This document shows, piece after piece, positions 28,182 through 37,330 of a stretch of 64,000 nucleotides of DNA. The DNA lies in NCBI GenBank assembly GCA_902543245.1, contig CACBXQ010000006.1, positions 23,164-87,163 of the forward strand, in the 5' to 3' direction. The first letter of the stretch is position 1; every line of letters begins with the position of its first letter. The DNA comes from an uncultured Pelagibacteraceae bacterium. GTDB taxonomy: Bacteria; Pseudomonadota; Alphaproteobacteria; Pelagibacterales; Pelagibacteraceae. The notes beneath the pieces are model-generated. The model worked only from the letters and a program-made list of their open reading frames with translations, was not told where the DNA came from and ran no database searches. Made by a program: the position numbers and the translations under genes.

Positions 28182-30838
28182 TGAAAAAATTTATATTTAA
28201 TTTTAATACAAAAGAAATTTCTAGTTTCAAGAACTCAAAAAATATTTTGGGTGGAAAAGGTGCTAACCTTTCTGAAATGACAAACTTGGGATTTCCAGTC
28301 CCGCCAGGATTTATAATCTCGACGGAAGTTTGTGAAATATTTTATAAAAATAATAAATCACTCAATAAAAATATTATTAAGGAAATTTTTAAGGAATTAA
28401 AAAAAATAGAAATAAACTTAGGGAAGAAATTAGGAGATAAGAAAGATCCTTTGCTTCTATCTGTGCGGTCTGGTGCACGTGTGTCTATGCCTGGTATGAT
28501 GGATACTATTTTAAATTTAGGTCTTAATGACATTACTACTATTGCATTAGGTAAAAAAACTTCAAATTTTAGATTTGCAAATGACAGCTACAGAAGATTT
28601 ATTCAAATGTATTCAGGAGTAGTTCTAGGTATTGAAAATTATAAATTTGAGGAAATTATTGAAAATTATAAACTTACAAAAGGTGTGTTGTTAGATACTG
28701 ATCTTGATGAAGATGATTTAGGTAATTTGGTAAAAGATTTTAAAGATTTAGTTAAAAATGAAACAAAAAAGGAATTTCCACAAGATCTATCTAAACAATT
28801 ACTTGGTGCAGTTTCCTCCGTATTCTTGTCTTGGGAAAGCAATAGAGCAAAAGTTTATAGAAAACTAAACCAAATTCCTTCGACTTGGGGAACGGCAGTA
28901 AACGTTCAGTCAATGGTATTTGGAAACATGGGAAATGACTGCGCAACTGGAGTAGTTTTTACAAGAAACCCCTCTAATGGAAAGAATGAAATTTATGGAG
29001 AATATTTGATAAATGCGCAAGGTGAAGATGTCGTTGCTGGAACAAGAACTCCACAATACATAACATTAAAAGCTAAAAACGAATCTAAATCAAATGAAAA
29101 ATCTTTAGAAGAAAGTATGCCAAAACTTTTTAAACAATTAGTAAAAAATCTAAAAAAGTTAGAAACATATTATAAAGATATGCAAGATGTTGAATTTACT
29201 ATTGAGAATAAAAAACTTTGGATACTTCAAACAAGATCTGGAAAAAGAACATCAAAATCTGCAGTAAAGATTGCTGTAGACATGGTTAAAGAAAAGTTAA
29301 TTTCTAAAAAACAAGCAATTATGAGAATTGAACCAAGTTCTCTTGATACACTGTTACACCCCACTTTGGATGAAAAAAGCAAAATAGAGGTTATTGCAAA
29401 TGGTTTACCAGCTTCCCCAGGAGCAGCTAGTGGAAGAGTAGTGTTCTCATCTGATGAAGCAGAGCGACTTAACGATATGATGCAAAATACAATATTGGTT
29501 AGAATAGAAACTTCCCCAGAAGATATACACGGTATGCACGCAGCAAAAGGAATTTTAACATCAAGAGGGGGAATGACTTCACATGCAGCAGTCGTTGCAA
29601 GAGGCATGGGAAGACCTTGTGTTTCTGGTTCAAGTGAAATTGAAATTGATTACAGCAAAAAAATTTTTAAAACAAAAAATTACGAAATTAAAGAAGGAGA
29701 TGTAATTACCATAGATGGTTCAGCTGGTAGAATTATATTAGGAGAAGTAAAAACTATCAAACCAGAAATGTCAGGGGATTTTTCTAAAGTAATGAGTTGG
29801 GCAGACAATTATAGAAAACTAAAAATTAGAACGAATTCCGAAACACCTGCAGATAGCAAAATTGCGAGAGAGTTTGGTGCAGAAGGAATTGGACTGTGTA
29901 GAACAGAACATATGTTTTTTGATGAAGAAAGAATACTTTCTGTAAGACAAATGATTTTATCAAAATCTAGAGAAAACAGAGATAACGCTTTGTCAAAACT
30001 TTTACCTCACCAAAGAAATGATTTTATTGAAATATTTAAAATTATGAGTGGATTTCCAGTTACAGTAAGATTGCTTGATCCTCCTTTGCATGAGTTTCTC
30101 CCTAGAAATTCAAATGAAATTTTAGATGTTGCGAAATCTTTAAATCTCAATTCAAAAGATGTTGAAACAAGAATATCTGAACTTCATGAACAAAATCCTA
30201 TGCTAGGACATAGAGGTTGTAGGTTGGCAATATCTTTCCCAGAAATATATGAGATGCAATGTAGAGCTATATTTGAAGCACTTGTAGAGTGCAAAAAAAG
30301 AAAATTTAAATCAATAATTCCTGAAATAATGATTCCTTTAGTTTCTACTGAAGCGGAAATTAAAATTATGAAAGATCTTGTAATAAGAGTAGCTAAGGAA
30401 GTCCAAAAAGAATACAAAACTAAAGTTGATTTTTTAGTTGGAACTATGATTGAATTGCCAAGAGCGGCTATAAAAGCTCAAGATATTGCAAAGCACGCTG
30501 AATTTTTTAGTTTTGGTACGAATGATTTAACCCAAACAACATTTGGAATAAGTAGAGATGACAGCAGTAAATTCTTGAATGATTATATAGAAAATAAAAT
30601 ATTTGATATTGATCCTTTTATATCAATAGACGAAGGAGTTGGTGAATTGATTGAGATAGCGTCCAATAAGGGCAGAAAACAAAATAAAAAAATAAAATTA
30701 GGAATATGCGGAGAACACGGTGGTGATCCAAAGAGTATACATTTTTGTTCAAAAACAGGTTTACATTATGTGTCTTGTTCACCATATAGAGTTCCAGTTG
30801 CGAGATTAGCAGCAGCACAAGCTGAATTAAAAAAATAA
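28181..30838 (+). CDS. ppdK: Pyruvate, phosphate dikinase
   Basis: 885 residues, full length. The N-terminal ATP-grasp part has GGKGANLSEMTNLGFPVPPGF and SVRSGARVSMPGMMDTILNLG. The central phosphohistidine swivel is GGMTSHAAVVARGMGRPCVSG. The C-terminal PEP/pyruvate TIM barrel contains GLCRTEHMFF and the final CGEHGGDPKSI with its catalytic Cys. It interconverts pyruvate, ATP and Pi with PEP, AMP and PPi. In marine alphaproteobacteria it serves gluconeogenesis or PPi-dependent glycolysis. glyQS-ppdK is a known alphaproteobacterial order. The stop is adjacent to the convergent nadC stop. Confidence 0.97.
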   Translation: MKKFIFNFNTKEISSFKNSKNILGGKGANLSEMTNLGFPVPPGFIISTEVCEIFYKNNKSLNKNIIKEIFKELKKIEINLGKKLGDKKDPLLLSVRSGARVSMPGMMDTILNLGLNDITTIALGKKTSNFRFANDSYRRFIQMYSGVVLGIENYKFEEIIENYKLTKGVLLDTDLDEDDLGNLVKDFKDLVKNETKKEFPQDLSKQLLGAVSSVFLSWESNRAKVYRKLNQIPSTWGTAVNVQSMVFGNMGNDCATGVVFTRNPSNGKNEIYGEYLINAQGEDVVAGTRTPQYITLKAKNESKSNEKSLEESMPKLFKQLVKNLKKLETYYKDMQDVEFTIENKKLWILQTRSGKRTSKSAVKIAVDMVKEKLISKKQAIMRIEPSSLDTLLHPTLDEKSKIEVIANGLPASPGAASGRVVFSSDEAERLNDMMQNTILVRIETSPEDIHGMHAAKGILTSRGGMTSHAAVVARGMGRPCVSGSSEIEIDYSKKIFKTKNYEIKEGDVITIDGSAGRIILGEVKTIKPEMSGDFSKVMSWADNYRKLKIRTNSETPADSKIAREFGAEGIGLCRTEHMFFDEERILSVRQMILSKSRENRDNALSKLLPHQRNDFIEIFKIMSGFPVTVRLLDPPLHEFLPRNSNEILDVAKSLNLNSKDVETRISELHEQNPMLGHRGCRLAISFPEIYEMQCRAIFEALVECKKRKFKSIIPEIMIPLVSTEAEIKIMKDLVIRVAKEVQKEYKTKVDFLVGTMIELPRAAIKAQDIAKHAEFFSFGTNDLTQTTFGISRDDSSKFLNDYIENKIFDIDPFISIDEGVGELIEIASNKGRKQNKKIKLGICGEHGGDPKSIHFCSKTGLHYVSCSPYRVPVARLAAAQAELKK

Positions 30839-31666
30839 TTATATCTCCAGTTTTAAGTCTAATGCTGAGGAGCTATGGGTCAAACTTCCAATAGAAATTC
30901 TATCTACTCCAGTTTCTGCAACCTCTTTAACATTTTTAAAGTGAATATTCCCAGAGGCTTCGGTTTTATAATATTTTTTTGCTAATTTAACAGCCTTTTT
31001 AAGAGTAGTTGTATTCATATTATCTAGAAGAACAGTATTAAATTTTAGGCCAATTATTTTCTTAAGTTGACTCAAATTATCAACTTCGACAGTTATTTTT
31101 CTGTTTTTTTTATTCTTTATGGCTTTTAAAATTAAAGCTTTAATATCAGATATAGCAACATGGTTATCTTTAATTAAAAACTCATCACTCAAATTAAACC
31201 TATGATTCAACCCTCCTCCAACTTTTACCGCATATTTTTGAACGTATCTTAATGTTGGTATTGTTTTTCTAGTACAGCAAATTTTAGTTTTCTTTCCTAC
31301 CTTTTTTACAAAAAAATTAGTTTTAGTAGCAATACCTGAGATATGGCTTAAAAAATTAAGTGCAACCCTTTCTCCTATAAGAATATTTTGTACTCTACCT
31401 TGAATAGTTGCGATGACTTCATTTTTTTTAACTACTGATCCTTCTTTTTTTTTACCACTAAATTTAATTTGTTTATCAATTAAACCAAAAGTTTCTTTTG
31501 CAAAATCTAATCCTGCAATAATTCCATTTTGATTTGAAATTAGTTTAATCTTTTTTTTTATTTTTTTATCTATTAATGCAGAAGTTATATCTCCATTAGG
31601 ATATAGGTCTTCATTTAGAGCTTTTTTACAGATATTTCTTACAAAATTTTTATTTAATTTTAACAC
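30839..31666 (-). CDS. nadC: Nicotinate-nucleotide pyrophosphorylase NadC
   Basis: 275 residues with family motifs EDLYPNGDITSALID, ERVALNFLSHISGIATKT, CCTRKTIPTLRYVQKYAVKVGGGLNHR, and the C-terminal EASGNIHFKNVKEVAETGVDRISIGSLTHSS. It converts quinolinate and PRPP to nicotinate mononucleotide. It lies 5 bases after nadA in one transcript. nadB, which often lies between them, is not in this window. Confidence 0.97.
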   Translation of the reverse strand: MLKLNKNFVRNICKKALNEDLYPNGDITSALIDKKIKKKIKLISNQNGIIAGLDFAKETFGLIDKQIKFSGKKKEGSVVKKNEVIATIQGRVQNILIGERVALNFLSHISGIATKTNFFVKKVGKKTKICCTRKTIPTLRYVQKYAVKVGGGLNHRFNLSDEFLIKDNHVAISDIKALILKAIKNKKNRKITVEVDNLSQLKKIIGLKFNTVLLDNMNTTTLKKAVKLAKKYYKTEASGNIHFKNVKEVAETGVDRISIGSLTHSSSALDLKLEI

Positions 31667-31671
31667 AGATT

Positions 31672-32676
31672 TTATCTGCCAATTTCCGTCATTCTTTCCA
31701 CAGATTTTCTTGCTTTTGCAATCGTTTCTTGATCCATTACTAACTCATTAGTTTCGTTTTTTAGACAATCTAGTATTTTTGGCAATGTTATCTTTTTCAT
31801 ATGTGGGCATAAATTGCATGGTCTAATAAATTCAACATTTGGATTATCAATTTGAACATTGTCACTCATAGAGCATTCTGTAACCATCATTACTTTTTCT
31901 GGTTGATTATCTTTTACATATTTTATCATTCCACTTGTAGATCCTGCAAAATCACTTGCTTTTATAACATCAGGAGGACATTCAGGATGGGCTATAATCT
32001 TGATTCCGGGATTATTTTTTCTAATTTCATTAATTTCCTCATCATTAAATTGCTCGTGAACTTCACATGTTCCTTTCCAAGAAATAATCTCCACATCAGT
32101 TTGAGAAGCAACATACTTAGCTAAAAAATCATCTGGTAGAAATATTACTTTTTTAACTCCAAGAGAATTTACTATTTTTACTGCGTTAGCAGAAGTACAA
32201 CAAACATCTGTTTCAGCTTTTACATCTGCAGATGTGTTAACATAAGACACAACAGGAACACCTGGGTATTTTTTTTTTAAATTTCTCACATCATCACCTG
32301 TAATTGATGATGATAGCGAACATCCTGCACTCATGTCAGGTAATAGAACTTTTTTTTTAGGACTCATAAGTTTTGCTGTTTCAGCCATAAAATGAACACC
32401 ACACATAACGATTATATCTGCTTTAGTTTTTGCTGCTTCTACTGCTAATGCTAAAGAGTCTGCAGAAAAATCAGAAATACCGTGATAAATTTCTGGAGTT
32501 TGATAATTATGGGCAAGAATTACTGCATTCTTTTCTTTTTTCAGCTTGTTAATTTCATAAATATATGGAGCATGAGTAGACCATTCTATTTCTGGCATTG
32601 CCTTAGAAATCTTTTTATAAATAGGGTCAGTTGCTTTTCTTATTTCAGATGTAAATTCCATGATTAAATCTATCAA
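31672..32676 (-). CDS. nadA: Quinolinate synthase NadA
   Basis: 334 residues. VILAHNYQTPEIYHGISDFSADSLALA is the iminoaspartate/DHAP-binding start. The three [4Fe-4S] cysteines are visible in MCGVHFMAETAK, TDVCCTSANAVKIV and RPCNLCPHMKKITL. It makes quinolinate from iminoaspartate and dihydroxyacetone phosphate. The start could also be the Met at 32661 (MEFTSEI), five codons downstream. The iminoaspartate source (NadB or aspartate dehydrogenase) must be encoded elsewhere. Confidence 0.96.
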   Translation of the reverse strand: MIDLIMEFTSEIRKATDPIYKKISKAMPEIEWSTHAPYIYEINKLKKEKNAVILAHNYQTPEIYHGISDFSADSLALAVEAAKTKADIIVMCGVHFMAETAKLMSPKKKVLLPDMSAGCSLSSSITGDDVRNLKKKYPGVPVVSYVNTSADVKAETDVCCTSANAVKIVNSLGVKKVIFLPDDFLAKYVASQTDVEIISWKGTCEVHEQFNDEEINEIRKNNPGIKIIAHPECPPDVIKASDFAGSTSGMIKYVKDNQPEKVMMVTECSMSDNVQIDNPNVEFIRPCNLCPHMKKITLPKILDCLKNETNELVMDQETIAKARKSVERMTEIGR

Positions 32677-32677
32677 C

Positions 32678-32706
32678 TTGAAAGTAAATTGTCATTCAAT
32701 TAATCT
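32678..32706 (+). promoter_or_regulatory. Candidate promoter of tRNA-Leu
   Basis: TTGAAA (32678-32683), a 17-base spacer and TAATCT (32701-32706) lie 11 bases before the first tRNA base. The -10 match is weak, so the call rests mostly on spacing and position directly before the tRNA. Confidence 0.4.
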
Positions 32707-32717
32707 GACGCACTAAA

Positions 32718-32804
32718 GCGGCCATGCTGAAACTGGTAGACAGGCTTGGTTGAGGGCCAAGTGGGGGTTTCCCCATGAGAGTTCGAGTCTCTCTGGCCGC
32801 ACCA
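32718..32804 (+). tRNA. tRNA-Leu (anticodon GAG)
   Basis: 87-base class II tRNA. The acceptor stem is GCGGCCA / TGGCCGC with encoded CCA at its end. The anticodon arm is CTTGG-TTGAGGG-CCAAG (anticodon GAG, reading CUC/CUU). A long variable arm TGGGGGTTTCCCCA is typical of tRNA-Leu, and the T-arm contains GTTCGAGTC. It lies between nadA and the ATP-grasp gene, opposite to both. Confidence 0.97.
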
Positions 32805-32811
32805 ATATAAA

Positions 32812-34254
32812 TTAATCATCTACAACTAATGTATCTTTAGAACCACCACCTTGAGAGCTGTTGACAATAGTACTACCTTTTCTTAAAGCTACTCTAGTTA
32901 ATCCACCTGTAGTTACATAGGTAGATTTTCCACTTAAAACAAAGGGTCTTAAATCTAAATGACGAGGCTCAATTTCATTTTTGGTAATTGTTGGTGCAGT
33001 GGATAGAGTTTCTAGAGGTTGTGCAATATATTCTCTTGGATTTTTTTTAATTTTTGCTATCACTTGCTCCCTTTCAGATTTATCAGCTTTTGGACCAATC
33101 ATAATCCCATATCCACCTGATGCATTAGCAGGTTTAACAACTAATTTTGAAATATTATCAATTACATATTCCCTTTGTTTTTTTTCATGACACAAATATG
33201 TTTCAACTTGATTCAGTATTGGTTGTTCTCCTAAATAATAAACAATCATTTTATTTACATAAGAGTAAACAACTTTATCATCTGCAACTCCAGTTCCTAT
33301 AGCATTTAATACTCCTACATTACCTTTACGCCAGCTTTTGAAAAGCCCAGGAACTCCAATAAGAGAGCCTTTGTAGAAAGTTTTTGGATCTAGGAAATTA
33401 TCATCTAGACGTCTATAAATACAATCAACTTTTAATGGACCTTTTACTGTTTTCATATAGACAATATCACCTTCAACAAAAAGATCTTTGCCTTCAACTA
33501 ATGCTATTCCCATTTGTTCTGCTAAAAAAGAATGTTCAAAGTAGGCTGAATTATAAATACCAGGTGTTAAAACTACCATGTGAGGATTTGAAGTTTTCTT
33601 TGGTATGCATTCCCACATACAATTATAAAGTTTATTAGTATATTGATGTATTGAAGAAACTTTGTATCTTGTAAAAAGTTCTGGAAATACATCTCTCATA
33701 ACCATTCTATTTTCAAGCATATATGAAACCCCAGAAGGAACTCTAAGATTATCCTCAAGAACTAAGTAATCTCCATTTTTATTTCTAATCAAATCAACAC
33801 CAGAAATGTTTGACCATGCTTTATATTTTGGAGAAAAGCCTTCACATTCTTTTACATAATAAGGAGATTTAAAAATTATTTCTTTTGGAACTATATTATC
33901 CTTAAATATTTTTTTATTATTATAAACATCATCAATAAAAAGATTTAAAGCTTTTACTCTTTGTTTCAATCCTTTGGTAACTTTATTCCATTGTTTTTTA
34001 GGAATTATTCTTGGAATAATATCAAGCGGCCATTTTTTTTCTTCAGCTCTATTGTTTGCGGCATATACCCTAAAGTTTATCCCTCTAGCACTAATTGTGC
34101 TTTGACAATTACTCTCAATCTCTTGAAGTTTTTTTTTACCGTATCTTTCTAATATACTTGAAATTATAGTTGCATGTTTTCTAAGTTTATTATCTTTGGT
34201 AAAATAACCATCATAAGCTGACTTTGAGTCGTAATTTTTCCAAAGTTTAGACAT
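32812..34254 (-). CDS. Circularly permuted ATP-grasp protein (COG2308/DUF404-DUF407 type)
   Basis: 480 residues of the permuted ATP-grasp family. Visible blocks are GINFRVYAANNRAEEKKWPLDIIPRIIP, LVLEDNLRVPSGVSYMLENR, VVLTPGIYNSAYFEH, LVKPANASGGYGIMIGPKAD and the terminal NSSQGGGSKDTLVVDD. Published genome-context work (Iyer and colleagues) proposed that these ATP-grasp proteins make peptide-like amide bonds, in clusters with alpha-E (DUF403) proteins, a transglutaminase-like protein and an Anbu protease. Here only the Anbu gene is present, divergently, 107 bases away. The actual substrate is unknown. Confidence 0.88.
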   Translation of the reverse strand: MSKLWKNYDSKSAYDGYFTKDNKLRKHATIISSILERYGKKKLQEIESNCQSTISARGINFRVYAANNRAEEKKWPLDIIPRIIPKKQWNKVTKGLKQRVKALNLFIDDVYNNKKIFKDNIVPKEIIFKSPYYVKECEGFSPKYKAWSNISGVDLIRNKNGDYLVLEDNLRVPSGVSYMLENRMVMRDVFPELFTRYKVSSIHQYTNKLYNCMWECIPKKTSNPHMVVLTPGIYNSAYFEHSFLAEQMGIALVEGKDLFVEGDIVYMKTVKGPLKVDCIYRRLDDNFLDPKTFYKGSLIGVPGLFKSWRKGNVGVLNAIGTGVADDKVVYSYVNKMIVYYLGEQPILNQVETYLCHEKKQREYVIDNISKLVVKPANASGGYGIMIGPKADKSEREQVIAKIKKNPREYIAQPLETLSTAPTITKNEIEPRHLDLRPFVLSGKSTYVTTGGLTRVALRKGSTIVNSSQGGGSKDTLVVDD

Positions 34255-34361
34255 ATTATGATTTTTTAATACTTGGAGAGATTATGCAAATGCAGAATCT
34301 TGATACCTGATATGTCATAAATAATTTGTAAATTACCTAATTTTTAAATACATATTATTTT

Positions 34362-35084
34362 ATGACTTATTGTGTTGGTATCAAAACTAATGATGGTCTG
34401 GTTTTTGCCTCAGATTCTAGAACAAATGCAGGCTTGGATAATGTGAATATATATTCAAAAATGTTTACTCATGATGTGGGAGATAGAACAGTAGTTATTG
34501 TTACATCTGGAAACCTTGGAACATCTCAAGCAGTTTATAAGTCTATTGAGAAAGATTTAGCTTCTACATCAGGCATAATGAATTTAAATACGTGTAAAGA
34601 TTTTGAACAAATAGCCTCTTATATTGGCTCATTAAATATTGAACATTCGTCTCCACAAGGAATAAATACCGACAACGTTCTATTAGGATCAACATTTATT
34701 GTAGGTGGTCAAATAAAAGGTCAAAATCAAGAGCTCTATCTTGTATATTCTCAAGGAAATTATATTCGGCCAGCAGACAGTAAACCTTATTTAGTTATTG
34801 GAGAAGTTAAATATGGAAAACCAATACTTGATAGAGTTATTAATCCCAATGTAACTGTGGGCGACGCTTCTAGATGTGCCCTAATATCTATGGACTCTAC
34901 TTTAAAAAGTGATTTAACAGTAGGACCACCAATTGATTTTGCGGTTTATAAAAAAGATGAAAATAAACTTGCTGCTTTAAAATGCTTAAACCCAACTGAT
35001 GATGACTATGCCAAGGTTTGTAATCAGTGGTCAGATGGAATATTTAAAATTTTTAATTCATTTCCTCGTTTTGACTGGGAATGA
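34362..35084 (+). CDS. Anbu-type proteasome-like protease (COG3484)
   Basis: 240-residue Ntn hydrolase of the proteasome beta superfamily. After removal of Met1 the nucleophile is Thr (MTYCVGIKTNDGLVFASDSRTN). Asp in ASDSR falls at mature position 17 and Lys in IYSKMF at 32, matching the proteasome Thr1-Asp17-Lys33 triad closely. The later YLVIGEVKYGKPILDRVI and MDSTLKSDLTVGPPIDFAVY blocks are typical of Anbu. It is divergent from the ATP-grasp gene across 107 bases, and its stop adjoins the convergent ygfZ stop. The natural substrate is not known. Confidence 0.88.
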   Translation: MTYCVGIKTNDGLVFASDSRTNAGLDNVNIYSKMFTHDVGDRTVVIVTSGNLGTSQAVYKSIEKDLASTSGIMNLNTCKDFEQIASYIGSLNIEHSSPQGINTDNVLLGSTFIVGGQIKGQNQELYLVYSQGNYIRPADSKPYLVIGEVKYGKPILDRVINPNVTVGDASRCALISMDSTLKSDLTVGPPIDFAVYKKDENKLAALKCLNPTDDDYAKVCNQWSDGIFKIFNSFPRFDWE

Positions 35085-35972
35085 TTAATTTATCCAATCA
35101 GGCATAGAAATTTTTATCTTACCTTCTTCAGTTTCATAGATTTTATTATAATCTAGATTCTCATTTCCTATTTTAATTACTCCAAATGGAAACTTATTAT
35201 CTATTATAACTTTTCCAATTTCAGTTTCTTGATTTTTAATTTTGTTATCAATTGATATTTTTCCTTCAATTAATTTCAATGGTAAAAGTCTTTTGGATAA
35301 TTTATTTTTAAGTTTTATCCTAGCAGTGTTTTCTTGACCAACATAGCAACCCTTTTTAAAGTCTATTCCATTAAGTTCCTGAAAATTACACTCAATTCCA
35401 AAAATTTTGTTATTAAGATTGTTCATGTTAATTTGTGGAATACCCATCTCATAGCTGTGCCTGTAATATTCTTCAGGACTCGATTTTTTTAAATTAAGTT
35501 TTTTAATTGATAGCTCTAATTTTTCTAGATTCATTATAATTCTACCTCCAAGTTTTACATTTCTTGGATCAAGGAATATACAATCTTCATTATACTTTAT
35601 TGTATTCCCAGGAAGGTTTTGTGCCTTTTCGAAAGTCATAAATTTTTCTTGGCTAATCGCAGCTACCACTAATTCATTAGACAGGTTTATAATTTCTATA
35701 TTTGATCTGAGTTTATAATTATTTAAAGTCGAATATAATTTATCAATTTGGTTTTTTTCACAATCTATTAAGAAACCCAACTTGTGTTTTATTATTATAA
35801 AATCGAACAAATATTTACCTTGTGGCGTCAGCAATGAAGCAAAACAAGTATTTTCATCGGTAACTTTATTAATGTCGTTTGATATTAGATTTTGTAAAAA
35901 TTCACTAACATCATTTCCACTTATATAAAGAGTACCTCTGTCTTCTAGTATGTATAAGTTTTCTACATTCAT
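35085..35972 (-). CDS. ygfZ: YgfZ/GcvT-domain folate-binding protein for Fe-S proteins
   Basis: 295 residues with the YgfZ/IBA57 signature KGCYVGQENTARIKLKNKL containing the conserved Cys, preceded by a GcvT-like fold (ISGNDVSEFLQNLISNDIN; SLLTPQGKYLFDFIII). It helps assembly or repair of certain Fe-S enzymes, using folate. The neighbouring dihydroorotase starts 43 bases away on the other strand; ygfZ and pyrC often neighbour each other in alphaproteobacteria. Confidence 0.92.
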   Translation of the reverse strand: MNVENLYILEDRGTLYISGNDVSEFLQNLISNDINKVTDENTCFASLLTPQGKYLFDFIIIKHKLGFLIDCEKNQIDKLYSTLNNYKLRSNIEIINLSNELVVAAISQEKFMTFEKAQNLPGNTIKYNEDCIFLDPRNVKLGGRIIMNLEKLELSIKKLNLKKSSPEEYYRHSYEMGIPQINMNNLNNKIFGIECNFQELNGIDFKKGCYVGQENTARIKLKNKLSKRLLPLKLIEGKISIDNKIKNQETEIGKVIIDNKFPFGVIKIGNENLDYNKIYETEEGKIKISMPDWIN

Positions 35973-35996
35973 AATTGATTGATTATTGAATATAAT
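35968..35996 (+). promoter_or_regulatory. Candidate promoter of the dihydroorotase gene
   Basis: TTCATA (35968-35973), 17 bases, then a perfect TATAAT (35991-35996), 19 bases before the start codon at 36016. The -35 box overlaps the start of the divergent ygfZ gene. Confidence 0.4.
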
Positions 35997-36015
35997 ATAA
36001 TTACTTTTATTAAAA

Positions 36016-37326
36016 ATGTTAGATTTAATAATTAAAAATGGAACATGTTTTATTAATGGTTCCTTAGAAAAACACGATATTTCTATTAAAGATGGAAAAA
36101 TTCATAGTATTGGTGAAATTGCTTCTGAAGCAAAAGAAATATTTGATGCCAAAGATCTAATTGTTTTGCCTGGATGTATAGACACTCAAGTCCACTTTAG
36201 AGAGCCAGGCTCAACTGATACGGAGGACCTTCATTCTGGAAGTAGAGCCGCTATTGTAGGAGGTATCACAGCTCTTTTTGAAATGCCAAATACAAATCCA
36301 CCTACAGCAAACAAGATAGAATTTCAAAAAAAATTAGACCTTGCAAAAAATAGAATGTATTCCAACTATGCTTTTTATTTTGGTGCTACAGCCAACAACG
36401 CAAATGATTTAGCAGATTTAAAAAACTTAGAAGGATGTTGTGGAATTAAACTTTTTGCAGGTTCTTCAACTGGTAATCTTTTAGTTGCTGAGGAAAAGGA
36501 TATTGAGGTAGTATTTCAAAATAGTTCAAAAGTTGTTGCTGTTCACTCAGAAGATGAAGCTATTTTAAATATTAACAAAAAATTAATTAAAAAAGGCGAT
36601 GTTCATTCACATCCTATCTGGAGAAGTGAAGAATGTGCAATCTCTTCAACAAGAAGAATAGTTAAAATTGCAGAACGATATAATAAAAAAGCACATATTC
36701 TTCATGTTACTACAAAACAAGAAATAGATTTTTTATCACAACATAAAGGAAATATTACATTTGAAATAACTCCACAACATTTAACAATTTATGCTCCAGA
36801 TTGTTATAATAAGTTAGGAACTTATGCTCAAATGAATCCTCCAATAAGAGATAAATCTCATTATGATAGATTATGGTATGCTGTAAGAAATGATTACAAC
36901 GATACCATAGGATCTGATCACGCTCCCCATTTAAAAGAAAACAAAGATAAAGAATATCCTAATTCACCATCAGGTATGCCAGGAGTTCAAACTTTATTAC
37001 CAGTCATGTTAAATCATGTTAATGATGGTAAATTAAAGTTAGGTCAATTAGTAAAATTACTTTGTGAAAATCCGGTTAAAATATTTGGAATAAAAAACAA
37101 AGGGTATATTAAAAAAGATTATGATGCTGATTTTACCCTTGTAAATCTTGACAAAACTATAGAGATAAAAAATGAAAATATAGAGAGTAAATGTGGATGG
37201 TCACCATTTAATGGAAATAAATTCAAAGGAACACCAGTTGCAACTATTATCAATGGAGAAATTAAAATGAAGGACGGAAAAATCATTGGAGATCCTACTG
37301 GAAAACCTTTAGAGTTTAGTAATTAG
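36016..37326 (+). CDS. pyrC: Dihydroorotase (class I, amidohydrolase)
   Basis: 436 residues with the amidohydrolase layout. The first metal site is in CIDTQVHFREPGSTDTED, the carboxylated Lys in CCGIKLFAGSSTGNLL, His residues in VAVHSEDE and AHILHVTT, and the catalytic Asp in IGSDHAPH. It cyclises carbamoyl-aspartate in pyrimidine synthesis. The usual HxH of the first site is QxH here (DTQVHF), a variant I know from some bacterial dihydroorotases. Allantoinase or hydantoinase is an alternative, less likely without related neighbours. It begins 43 bases from ygfZ and is followed after 4 bases by a DMT transporter. Confidence 0.88.
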   Translation: MLDLIIKNGTCFINGSLEKHDISIKDGKIHSIGEIASEAKEIFDAKDLIVLPGCIDTQVHFREPGSTDTEDLHSGSRAAIVGGITALFEMPNTNPPTANKIEFQKKLDLAKNRMYSNYAFYFGATANNANDLADLKNLEGCCGIKLFAGSSTGNLLVAEEKDIEVVFQNSSKVVAVHSEDEAILNINKKLIKKGDVHSHPIWRSEECAISSTRRIVKIAERYNKKAHILHVTTKQEIDFLSQHKGNITFEITPQHLTIYAPDCYNKLGTYAQMNPPIRDKSHYDRLWYAVRNDYNDTIGSDHAPHLKENKDKEYPNSPSGMPGVQTLLPVMLNHVNDGKLKLGQLVKLLCENPVKIFGIKNKGYIKKDYDADFTLVNLDKTIEIKNENIESKCGWSPFNGNKFKGTPVATIINGEIKMKDGKIIGDPTGKPLEFSN

Positions 37327-37330
37327 CGAA

